From Hyalella azteca (Eukaryota > Arthropoda > Malacostraca > Amphipoda > Hyalellidae): a stretch of 64,000 nucleotides of DNA. Where the stretch lies: positions 1 to 64,000 of the forward strand of contig NW_025943840.1 of the NCBI RefSeq assembly GCF_000764305.2. The letters are read 5' to 3'. Positions 44,463 to 56,284 of this stretch are shown here, in pieces (position 1 is the stretch's first letter; the number at the start of each line of letters is the position of its first letter). The position numbers were made by a program, and so were the translations under genes. The notes beneath the pieces were generated by a model. The model was not told the DNA's origin. It was given only the letters and a program-made list of their open reading frames with translations, and did no database searches.

Positions 44463-47460
44463 TAGCCTATTTAATGAGAAGTTTCAAGTTTAAGTAACCG
44501 TCCGTTTGTTGTTTGTTATACTATAGTTACCTACTGGTATTATGTACCGCCTATATCGCCTACGCAGATCATCAATTAATATGGGCAATAATTAGGCTTT
44601 GACTATAGATATAGGAACCTCATGTCAGCTGATTTAAGGTTATTATTATTTATATAATTGTTGTGATTGTTAATTCTTATACGAATAAAGAGAGTAGAAA
44701 AATGATACAAGAGACGCGTGTACTGTCGATGACAGGGGAACTTGCATTGAAAAAGAGTGCAGAAGTATTATTTCTTCAGATAATGAGGCTTTTATCTACT
44801 CGTATATGAGTAAGCTTAAAATTATTAAGCAGAAATCACAAATTTTAATTATGAATTAGTAAATATGAGACTTGAAATGGAGGATATAGGGGGAAAAAAG
44901 AGTTAGGCACACATATACTCGATATACATGCGCTTCATCACGAATCGTTTACAGTAGTTATGATACCGACTCACTTTAACGTCTGGGTCACGGTAATGAG
45001 AAGTAAATTGATTGGGTGTTACAGTTCATGAACAAGAAACAGTATGCGATGATAGCTAATCGGTGATTGGTTGATCAATAAATCTTCAACCAATTCGAAT
45101 CTTCAAGCCTCCATTCCACAGGGTAGTATCTTGTTGCTGCTACAATTGAGGTCACATCTGGCTCGTCTTTTTTTCCCTTATAGTTCGTGATTTCTTTTTC
45201 TAAAGTCTAATAACTTGTCTTTATGCCAGATCTAGCCAAACTAACATTAAAGCTAAAAACCTACAGGTCTATTCCTGAGTCTACATTCCTGAATGTTCAC
45301 ACAAGCAGCAGGGTGGGCATTAAACAAAATTTGGATGCCACAAGCTGGAGGGCTGAGTTTCGTGATCAAACCCCAGCTAACTATAAAAATTTGTGATCGG
45401 CCACAGGTTATTAAACATAACACGTTAGTAAGTATGTCTTAAACGCGTTCGTATAGATTGTCTTGAACGCGTTCGAATAAAATGTCTTGAACGCGTTTGG
45501 CGTTTGCTGTATCATATTTCGTAAATGTGACCAGTCGTGTTTGTTTTAATTTCATTTGTTTCATATTCAAGAAGCCTATCTGGATACTTCGATCCAATAT
45601 ATTTGATCGTAAAACAAAAAGGACAGGCAGAAAACAGAAGCTCTAATATTAAAGAAATATTTGTTCTCATCATCCAAAATCAGTTCAATTCAGACTGCAA
45701 TAGTAAATCCATCGTTCCCATCAAACTTAAATAAACTTCTATAACTTCATAACCTCATGAAATTCCATCATTAAATACCATGATGGGATATGCAAATGTC
45801 AGCAACAGATTTGCTCCAGATATTCCGATGTATCGTGAACAAAATTAAATGCTATTATGGACAATTATTAATGTGGCATCACAAATAGATTTGTTTTGGT
45901 TACCAGCTATAACACAATTTTTTGAGATTTAAATCCTCAAGCCATTTTTTTATACAAATCCTGTTGAGTGCTCTACAATTTTTAGGTTGGAAAACAAAGT
46001 TAAAAAATTTTCCAATCCTGCCTATCAATTTCCAACGATCTTTCCACACTCCTTACCAATTCCTCATAAATTTATCTAAATAAATATTCCCAGAAATATG
46101 CGCTCTGGGACTGGAAAACCTCAGTTTTTTTCAGTTTACACAGTTTGTGCATATATTTCGTGCAAACAGGCTATAATATTTTGTTATGAAACCCTATTAC
46201 CGCGTGTCTAAATCTGATAGTTTCGGGAGTTACATTCGACGCGTTCTTTCAATTGTTACAATTTTATTGCAACCTTCGTTACAATTGCGGATTAGGTGTT
46301 TAACACGTTGATTAAATCAAGTCTTCTTGCCGGCTGACCAACTCAACGTAGCAGCAGCATTCGTGACTATATATCCTGGTCACCTCTGGACAAACTACGA
46401 TAACAAATAAATAATAGCTTAAATTAACTGGTTTTAAATAACTTAAAAACAACGCAGTGCTCTATCGAGCCTGCAGTCAAAATTTAATATGTGAAGGGAG
46501 TAAAAAATTCAACTACGTTCATTTCCAGGATATTTCAACATTACTTCTAAACGGTCTATTTATGGCTGGAATAATGAACAAACAATAATTCTATGTGTAA
46601 CCACAGCCCGAATCCACTACACTTTGAAATGTGAACCTCCTCACAAAAAAAAAAGCAAGTAAAAAGTAAACTCTATCTACTATTAGTTGACGTACCTACA
46701 TCATATAGAAACAAACAGTTGATTTCCTGATTGATGAAATTCTGCTGTAATCCATAAGCGCTGGCAAAAATAAAAATCCCTGCTTGTTATAACACGCACA
46801 TAAGTTTTTTTTTAAATAGGTGGTCAAAAAGTTAACTGGACTAACTAGTAATTTTATTTTATTGATTCAATTTTTGCCTTAATATTAGTTATATTTTTAC
46901 ATGTCACTGGGATGAAGATACAGCCGAATTTATCACATTTGCAAGTTGGTTCTTGAAAAATTTCTCTCCGCGTTCTCACTTTGAATTAACAAACCGCGAA
47001 AACAAAAACCAGCGTTCTTTTATCCAGATTCCCCATGCTCAAAATTGACCTATAATTTAAATGTAAATTTACGCATTTATTCCTATTTGACAACATCAAA
47101 AAATTATCGAAGAATATGAACAACCAATAGAATAAGTTAAGTTCACCCACAGAATAAGAACTGCTCACTGCTCACTTACTGAACACGTACTGCTACTTTA
47201 CTGCTCTCAATCTGCTACTCTAATGGCAGAATGTACTCGTCTAGTATTTACTTACAACTTTATATCGGATACGCATTGCTTCCCTTCCAAAACCGTACTG
47301 CGGCCAAATGAGATAATGTGATCCATTTTGCACACATTGTACTTCCCTGCTGGATACGTAATACTTTCCTATTGGATTAGTACTGCTGCCAAATTTCATG
47401 CAATCACGCCCATGTTGGAAACGTAATGCTCTTTTCGCTTTCCAAATGGAAAATAATTTC
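44463..47460 (-). repeat. Inverted arm D' (right), 3.0 kb
   Basis: Reverse complement of arm D. The spacer between arms is about 1.56 kb (42904-44462). It lacks the SINE and the perfect hairpin of arm D. A short third piece in the same orientation as D' lies at 49707-49850 (ACCGCCTACGTCGCCTACGC). Confidence 0.85.
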
Positions 47461-47465
47461 ACCCA

Positions 47466-47950
47466 TGTCAAGTGAAGTAAATGATTCCACATTCGCTTTA
47501 TCTCAATACTCTCTGGTATAAAAATAATCGTATGAGATAATGAAAAATTCCCGATAGTAATACAAGTTTGAAGATCTATTCCCGTAGAGAATAATTAACT
47601 GTAGTTGAAATTTTTTAGGTGATAGTTGTTGCAAGTCTGCCACTGAAAAAGTTGCAACTAGTACATAGAAGTGAGTTTGGTTCGCCATAATTGATAATGG
47701 ATTAATTGTTTCCAACCAAAAATTATGCGCAAACTTTCGGAGCTGAAAAATTAATGCAATTTTTGCATACATGCTGGTGATGATTTTGCGAAGATTTTCC
47801 TAGCCAAAAATCGACAAGTGCGATCGGTATCAAATTTTGATCAATGGACAAAACATTAATTGTAGGAATAATACTGACTGTAATTCAGTCAGTATACTAT
47901 GCATTCCTATAATGTAGCAATACTGAATACAAAATACGATGCACTAATAA
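47466..47950 (+). repeat. Direct repeat A' (right copy)
   Basis: Copy of 37107-37620, placed immediately outside arm D'. In the left copy a 1.8-kb stretch including repeats B and C separates A from arm D. Confidence 0.8.
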
Positions 47951-48179
47951 TAATAGTAACCTTTAGTCACCGAGAGAACCTGAAGACTTTAGTTTCTGAA
48001 GAATTTTTATTGGCGAGCATGAGCAACACTGAAACTGTTAATGAGATTTGAAAACTGTTAATGAGATTGGCTGAGTCTTGTATCGGGATTATTAATGAGA
48101 ATATCAATGAGAAAAAGCCCTGGTCTATTACTGAGGCAGATAAAATAAATGAATGGCATGAAAAAATATCTAGAAAAGA

Positions 48180-48395
48180 ATTAAATTGAACATGAATACC
48201 ATATTAATTAACGGCAAGACAAAAATCTAAAAATTAAAATGCTTCTAAAATGTTTACTCCAGTATACACGCTCCGCAGTCCGCAAATAATTTGCTATTTA
48301 CATGAGAACGTACCTCAAACATCGACGACATACATATTACTAAACTAGCTTAGCTGATTTGGCTTTAAGGTCACGTTGAATTCGCTCTAATAGAA
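48180..48395 (+). repeat. Direct repeat C' (right copy)
   Basis: Copy of 39180-39385. Unlike the left copy it does not abut arm D; unique sequence follows after CTCTAATAG. Confidence 0.75.
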
Positions 48396-49216
48396 AACTG
48401 ATAAAAAGCGCTACCTTTTTGAACCCTAAGAATGATTTGGCTTTTACATTCAACTATACGCAGTACACTCTGTCGATAACAGATGACATAAACGAAAAGC
48501 TGTCTAGAGATCTCCAGCATCCAATATTTAAGTATTGTTTACATAAAAACGAAAAGAAGTAAAACAAGTCGAGAATTACGCGATATTCTCATAAACTCGA
48601 GAAATCCAAATGCATGCACGCATTCTGAAAAAATTCAAATCGACCACCTATACAAAGGTCGAAATTCCATAACGAAATGTTCGATTCACAACAACTCTGG
48701 CTACGTATGTGCGTTTATAGCTTACGCTCACTAAAAACCAAGGTGCGTGACAAACTGCAAACTAACCCGCCGTGTCTGGCTGATATCTTAGCTAAAATGC
48801 TATTATCTACGGTCATCAGCTACAACTAATGACGGCATGCGCACTCAACCTGAAATTATTTAATGGTCAATGAGGTAGCTGGTAGCGGTCACGTTATTGT
48901 GGGATCACAATGCACAGGATGTAAAACAAGACCTCGATCTATCCACAATATCTTACAGGTTTCGTCTCACTACTCGCAGCTCTATAGAGATGGGTGAGTG
49001 AAGACGACCGCGCATAATGCTTTCGTTCAACTAAAGAGACTAGCAGTAAGATTAACAATAAGTGAAGTCAAGTTCAGATTTCTGAGGTCTTTCTAACTCA
49101 GAGATAAAACTTATTACTGATACTTATTACACTGATGCTTATTACACAGTTAAAGTACACAGTAAAACCTAAGAAAAATTCCCGGTACAAAAATTCACAC
49201 AGATTGAACTTCGCAC

Positions 49217-49408
49217 ATGACTACCATTCCGCACTTTAAACTCGATCCCGAAACATTCTGCGGACGTGACTCAACGTGCACACGATGTGGTCAATGTTTT
49301 TCTTCAACCAACAGTTTAAATTCATTAGAAACGCATTTGCAGGTGCAGATGAACAAGAAGAAAGCATATCAAGGTAGGGGTTCAAACGCGGCAGCAGGGA
49401 ACAAGTAA
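49217..49408 (+). other. Short ORF with a zinc-finger-like CxxC segment, doubtful
   Basis: Contains CTRCGQCFSSTNSLNSLETH, which resembles the first half of a C2H2 finger but has only one His in place. No splice context or neighbouring exon supports it. It could be a decayed zinc-finger exon or chance. Confidence 0.15.
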
Positions 49409-49432
49409 TTCAGGTACGGTGTTTTGGAGCTA

Positions 49433-49645
49433 GAATATTGTGAATAATCATGCCACTACATGAATGTTGTGGATAATCATGCTACTACATGAATGTTGTG
49501 GATAATCATGCCGCTACATGAATGTTGTGGATAATCATGCCGCTACATGAATGTTGTGGATAATCATGCCGCTACATGATCTGGTGCGCTGTAGCTGTCA
49601 CTGGTGCGCTGTAGCTGCCACTGGTGCGCTGTAGCTGTCACTGGT
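49433..49645. repeat. Two adjacent minisatellites (29 bp x 5 and 20 bp x 3)
   Basis: About five units of 29 bp (core ATGAATGTTGTGGATAATCA) run to 49578 and are followed directly by three units of CTGGTGCGCTGTAGCTGTCA (20 bp). Two unrelated arrays in direct contact. Confidence 0.85.
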
Positions 49646-49924
49646 ATATCTCAAATGTTTTCAAGCTTCATCACTTTCCACTATTTTTGTCACTGGTAAA
49701 TCCTTGCCGTATTATATACCGCCTACGTCGCCTACGCAGATCATCAGCTAATATGGGCAATAATTAGACATTGACTATAGATATAGGAACCTCATGTCAG
49801 CAGAGATCAGGTTATCAATATTTTTAGAATTGTGATTGTTAATTTTTTTTGATGGTATTGTTATTGTTAATTATTTTGATTTTTAATTATTTGTGATTTG
49901 ATCATAGACGATCGTTCGGAGTAG

Positions 49925-50068
49925 CGCATTTTCTCATTTATGAAAAAATGCACTATTGCACTCGCCATGTCCGTCTGTCTGTCCGTCTGTCTGTCGGTCC
50001 GTGACCTCACGTTTTCGTCGACGAGAAAATGCGCTCCCTGTCACTCACTGCTGTGAGTACTGAGTTAT
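49925..50068 (-). mobile_element. GCGCATTTTCTC MITE-like repeat, copy 3
   Basis: Minus-strand copy of the family (CGCATTTTCTCATTTATG ... GTCCGTCTGTCTGTCCG ... CGTCGACGAGAAAATGCGC ... GAGTACTGAGT). It separates repeat D'' from the A'' fragment. Confidence 0.7.
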
Positions 50069-50070
50069 AT

Positions 50071-50795
50071 TTTTAGGTGAAATTTGATGAAAGTCTGCCA
50101 CTGAAAAAGTTGCAACTATAGTACATCAAAATGAGTTTNAAACTTTCACACGATGACCACAAAATTAGATTGGCATGCACTTGTCGACAGGTAGGAAGTT
50201 AGGGATTACCATTCCTTGTTCTCGGTCGTGGTGTCAGTTTGTGGTCAAAGCTGTCGGGTGGGGAGGGGTGGACCACAGGGGTGAGGGGTAGTTTGACAGG
50301 TGCAGGAGAGTGGGTACAAGGTGGGATTAATAGGTGAGTTTACCATTCTTTCCACTAGCCATACGAATTTTTTACATGTCTTAATATTTTAGTTGCTTTT
50401 CAATACTAAAAATGTCATTTTACTATTTTCATGACAATGAAAATGTTTTCTTTGAGCCGGAAACTTTGTTTCAGGTCTTCATTGTGGAAAAATAATTTTT
50501 TAACAATTAATTGAGTCATCAGCATTGCTGAAGTAGTATTTAACTTAAAGTGCGCCGACGTGCAAAAAAATCGAAAAGATTTCAAAAATACGATTATATT
50601 GCTTTGCAAGATATTACACAGACCAATCACCTATGAACTCATATAAGTTATCAAATAATATACTTTGGTCAAGTTTTTAATCTCATTTGAATATTGCACT
50701 GCTGGGGGACTGACTATCTTAATTGTAACTCTAGCACTGTCTTGCAAGTTGGTACTTATACATATAAAAGACAGTTATCACACATATATACTTCA
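50071..50795 (+). repeat. Fragment A'' joined through an N to direct repeat B'
   Basis: 50071-50139 matches the middle of repeat A (37267-37336). After the single N at 50140 the sequence jumps to repeat B' (50141-50795), a copy of 38377-39012. In the left copy about 1 kb lies between these points, so the N may stand for missing or collapsed sequence. Confidence 0.75.
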
Positions 50796-51424
50796 AATAT
50801 TGGTTATTTTCAATTGCTTTGTGCCGTGTAGTCTAAAATAGTTAAACTAGACTTTAGACTTTCCCTGCAGCTAAAGTCGAAAATAATGCTTCCCAAACCT
50901 TTGCAGGCTGACGTATAACTTGAAAACGTAGGCAAAATCGAACAAAATTGTCATCAGCTAATCATCACCTTTGCTGAGGTAAGGTATTTTTATAAAAAGT
51001 TTCGTTCAAATCTGTACAGTTGTTTAGAATAAATTTATAGATCACTGGGAATTTAAGCACGTATTGCTGTTTAAATCACGAATGAAGGTGAAGTGAGAAA
51101 AAAAACTCGCGAACGAAAGCAAAATGGAAAAAAAATCACGAGCTAAACCTCACTTTTTGGTAGGTAGGAATGTATATTCAAAATTTCGTTAAAATGTGTT
51201 CTGTAGTTAGGAAGAAATTCCTTGTTTACTGCGAATTTTGGCCCGTATCGCCATATAACTCACGAATGAAGGTGAAATTCAAAAAATTTTCACGAGCCGA
51301 ACATCTCCGTTAGGTCCTAATGAATACGTGTACTAAGTTTTTCGAGTTACGTTCATTAGTTTGAGAGATATTCCTAGATCACGGGATTTGGAAATTGTCC
51401 GCGAGACAGGCCGCGAATCCAGCC

Positions 51425-53000
51425 GTAAATTTATCCAAGACGTAAACCCAGTAGAGACGTTCAAAAACCCAGATCTGAGTGGAAAACCCCATCCCCTGGG
51501 ATCCGTGTGCTGCACGTGTTGTGTGCAATCGTCAAATAAAAGTTCGAACTTCTGACTGCCGCACACCTACCGCCCCCTTCGTCCTCGCCGCTTGTCTTTG
51601 AGAACAACTGGTCTTAAACATGAACGAATCAATGAATCCCGGATGTTCACAAAACCCGAGGTATGGACAGCTCTAAATCAAAATAGAAAGTCTGTTACGC
51701 CAAAACTGATAATTACTAATTTGTTTATGTTATTGCTATTCCAAGCAACACAATACTATCCAGTAAAGAAGTAAAAAATTTATTATTTTTCACTGCTAAT
51801 TTTTATTTTTGACGAGAAGGTTTAATTACCTTTATAAGTTAGAATAACTTAGCTCTGATGAAGAACAATAATTTGTCTCCGCTCGAATTTTCAAGGTTAC
51901 GCTCACTGCTCACGGACGGTAATCGCGAATAGATTAAATCGTTTATTATTATGCAGTAAAGTCTGTTCAATTTTATTTAAAGTTTATAATTTCAGTTTAT
52001 AAGTGGAAAATTGTCACAAATTAGATTCATTTCATGAACAGTACAAGGTACAATTATTGAACTGAGATTGCAGCTATGTAGCGGTTTCTACAACATCTAC
52101 TGATAAGCAAAGCGAAAAGTTTTTTCCTTATTTCCATATCTTTGTTTCCATCTTGAACTCTTTGTTTCCATATCTGCCTGCTCGAACAGCTTTCAGGTAA
52201 TTTAATTTGTCCGAGACGTAAAGCCAGGAGAGACGTTCAAAAAAATCCAGATCCGAGTGAAAAAAAACCATCCCTTGGGATCGGTGCGCCGCACGTGTTG
52301 TGTACAATCGTCAAACAAAAGTTCGAACTTCTGACTTCGGATTGCCGCCCACCTACCGCCCCCCTCGTCCTCACCGCTTGTCTTTGAGAACCACTAGTCT
52401 AAAACATGAACGAATTAATTAATCCCGGATATTCACAAAACCCGAGGTACGGAAAGCTCTAAATCAAAATGGAAAGTCTGTTGCGCCAAAACTGATAATT
52501 ACTAATTTGCTTACGTTATTGCTATTCCTAACAACACAATACTATCCATTAAAGAAGTAAGAAATTTAATATTTTTCACTGTCAATTTTCATTTTTGACC
52601 TGAAGGTTTAATTACCTTTATAAATTAGCATAACTACGCTCAGAGAAGAACCATTTGTTAAGGCTCGAATTTTCAAGGTTACGCTCACTGCTCACGTACG
52701 GTAAACGCGAATCTATCGAAGCATTTATTATTATGCAGTAAAGTCTGTGCAATTTTATTTCAAATTTATAATGGTTTCAGTTTATAAGCGGAAATTTTTC
52801 ACAAATTAAATTCATTTTAGAAACAGTACATGGTAAAATTATTGAAATGAGATTGCCTTTTTATGTTGCGGTCCCTACAACATCTACTGATAAACAAGGC
52901 GAAAAATTTTTTCTTTGTTTCCATCTTGAACTCTTTGTTTCCTATTTGCCTGCTCGAACAGATTTCATATAATTTCTCGGCTATTTCTTTCAGATAATTT
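51425..53000 (+). repeat. Direct tandem duplication, unit about 0.79 kb
   Basis: 51425-52208 and 52209-53000 match along their length: ACGTAAACCCAGTAGAGACG vs ACGTAAAGCCAGGAGAGACG, GCACGTGTTGTGT, AAAGTTCGAACTTCTGAC, CTACAACATCTACTGATAA and TTGCCTGCTCGAACAG all recur in order. Neither unit has a supported gene. ORFs at 51361 and 51592 are not preserved as frames in the second unit. Confidence 0.85.
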
Positions 53001-53299
53001 GTCTCCTTGCAGATTTTGATGAAATATTTTTTCTTCTTATGTTGATGCGTTCTCCATTCTGTTGAAAACTTTAACTTACCACCTCGCGATAGCTTATGAA
53101 CATTTCAGAGAGCAGCCTGTAACCGGCGTATTGGAGAGCGCATTTTACTGCCTCGTATTTTTTTTAATCCATTCCCAGATAATTAATTGTATTTTCATTT
53201 TCTCTCTCAGATCCGACAGCTTGTCTTATTGTACCTTTTTAATGGAAATATACCTGCGCTTTCACTAAAGTGAACAACAACTTACTTAACAACTATAGG

Positions 53300-55130
53300 A
53301 ATTTGAATATAAAGAAATTCTGTAAACAAATTTTTGTTTATAACCGGCATGTTGAGTGGAAACCGCAGTCGATCGGAAAGTATGCGCAAAAATTCCTTTC
53401 ATCGGCAACTTTTTCTTAACTTTACATTGCATGGCCTGTAGCTTTTAGCTTTATTATCAATTCGTAAGATCTATCTTGATTTTCTTTGCTGTTTTTGAGT
53501 TTGCTCAAATGTTGTTTTTATGTTTATGTTTTTTGACATAAACGTTTTTGCGTGTTTGAGCTTCAGTGCTATTTTAATTATCACTGGCGATAACTTCAGG
53601 CATTTATAACTAATTTGTATCTACTACTATAATCATTATTAGTCAGGTGTAAGATCTCTTAATTGGGCGTTAGGCTCCGCCGAGCTTCAACACAATATTT
53701 AATCGTAAATTAAATGTCTGTATTTATAGCAAGAATGCGTAAAATGAGGTTGTGTGCTTCTGAACATAATTATTAGTTGCCGATCGATCATTACTANAAC
53801 TATCCTGAAATATATGCAACTTCAATTTAGGAATGAGCACGTATAGTTTTGTTTTAAATATATTTTCATTTCAAGTGTTTTCGCCGAGACATAAAAACAA
53901 ATCTGTACGACTTTTTTTAATTTCATACTATTTTGTCCTGTAATGCGTTGCAGCTTAACGATGATAATCGATACCTAATGCTTTTTCATTCACATACTAG
54001 CTAAATCTTTCGTTATTTACGAAATTTTTAATTAAATTCCTTCATGATTTACTCCGTTATGCAAGTTAAGCCGGCGATACTTGCGAGGTACGCGAAATTC
54101 CAATGTTTCAGTGTACTAGAAATTCAGAAGCAAGAAAAAATCCCACAAAAACTTGCCATATCTTCATAAAAAAAAACTTTTTAAAGTCTAGCTCCATCGT
54201 CAGTTTCGAATTTCCAGAATACAGATGCAATCAGTTGTTCAAAAATAGAAGTTAAAATCTAAATTTAAAAAATCATAAAAGACAAAGCATAGAAACCGGT
54301 AAAACTTATCTATTCACAATTTCAAGGGGGGAAAGCAAATGCCGAAATTGAGAAAAAAAAATTGGTTTCGCTTATTTTTCTATGTCTTTCATTCGCGAAT
54401 TTAGGTTTTAACTTCGTTTTTTTCGACTAAAAACTTATTATATCTGTATCGTAAAATTTTTGAGCTGCCGAATAACATCGAAACGTTTTTTATGAAGATT
54501 TGGTCATTTTTTGCGAAATTTTCTTCAAGCAAGTGTAACATACTCGTATATAATTGTATCCTTGATCTAAGATTCGAATATTGCTTACATTCGCATATTG
54601 TTCATTTCATTTCTGTACCTCGAATGGTCTACGCGATTTCCGTGCTGGTTTTTTTCTTATAGAAGCATTGCAAACTGATCCAATTAATCCCTTGACGGTA
54701 GAGGGTTCAGTTGACGTTCCATTGTTGACTATCACTAAAACGTGGTTAAGGGAACAGTAAAAATTCCAACTTTTGTACTTAATAAGATCTTCCTGGGATC
54801 TGTGAGTCCATGTTTATCCAGCGTACCTTAGATTTGCATCGTTTTTTGTATCTTTTCCTCTAATTTATTTGAAATTTAATGCAATCAATAAAATCCATTA
54901 CAATTCAATGAAATCGCTTATTCGATGCAATAGGATATAATGTTATATTATAATATGACATTACATTAATTAATTGGGGGTTTTCTTCCACTTACACTAT
55001 AGTTTTTCGCACTATTTAGAACCTTTCGCCCTACCTTGAAATAGGATATTAAAAACGAACAAACATAAAGCTTTCAGTATTTTATTTTAAAAGATTTTAA
55101 CGTTTTGTGCCCAGCCCGAGTGACGTTTCA
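53300..55130. other. Gene-free AT-rich stretch with an N at 53797
   Basis: No exon, RNA gene or transposon end recognised. Confidence 0.4.
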
Positions 55131-55140
55131 GCCGCCCCAG

Positions 55141-55372
55141 TGCTACATGATGTATTGGTGAGTTGACGTTAGGCTACATGATGTATCGGTGAGTTGACGT
55201 AGGCTACATGATGTATCGGTGAGTTGACGTAGGCTACATGATGTATTGGTGAGTTGACGTAGGCTACATGATGTATCGGTGAGTTGACGTAGGCTACATG
55301 ATGTATTGGTGAGTTGACGTTGGCTACATGATGTATCGGTGAGTTGACGTAGGCTACATGATGTAACCTGCA
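55141..55372. repeat. 30-bp minisatellite, about 8 units
   Basis: Units of GCTACATGATGTATYGGTGA plus GTTGACGTAG, with C/T variation at one position. Since 30 is divisible by 3 two minus-strand frames read through as 10-residue repeats; these are not genes. Confidence 0.9.
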
Positions 55373-56284
55373 TAAAAAAAACAACTTGATGTGAGACTAA
55401 CAATCGATAATAAGGTCCATCTCGTTAGTAACTATAACAATTGCCAGATTAAACTGGCGTTGATTTGTATCAATATTCCCTGAAAATAGAAAATCCCGTC
55501 ATTCCGTAGCCCGAAATCAAAAATACCGTCAACCTGGATCCTGTCATCCCTCACTCTGGCAACCTGGACACCATCAATAACTATATAAGTAATATAACTT
55601 AATTACACCTGTTAATTAGAGATAGACCACTAAGAGATAAAAAGATAGACACATTTAGTGTCCAACTCCCATTTATGAACTACCGTCATATGATAGGGAG
55701 GGAATTTAAGTTGTACTCTATAAAATATTTTTCATAATACTATAATCCCGGATGTTTTAGAATGGCACGAGCCCTAATATTATTAATAGTTTCGAACTAA
55801 AGCAATATCCTGTAAGGAAAAAAAACCTAAAAACCCAACATTAAATGAATAACTCGTTATAGAACATACCTACGTATACCCTGTGCACGAATAGCCCCAT
55901 TCAATTTCCGGTGACAGGCTTCAAACACACCCACATTTACTCAAACATATTAATGATAATTATTAACTTGAATAAATAATAATATTATTGATGTTGATAA
56001 TTCAATATGTTGATAATTATAATATGATATTGATAATTCAATATATAATGGAATAATTAATTTAGTATTTACTTGTGATTGTGCAGCGTTCATGAAGATC
56101 ACTCCGGAGCGTGAGGTTTGAAGCCAGTGTATAAGTGTATTTGAAGCCAGTGTACCCCCCTGATTTACCCGAAAATGAGCATTGGGACGCCGATTATCAA
56201 GTGATTTTTTTCATGTGGAAGATTGACTATGATTAACTAAAATAATTTTATTTCTAAGACGCTTCGACTAACACAAATAGAGCA

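Noticed and set aside
55143..55403. Minus-strand ORFs with SCSLRQLTDT-type repeats
   Set aside because: They are explained fully by the 30-bp minisatellite.
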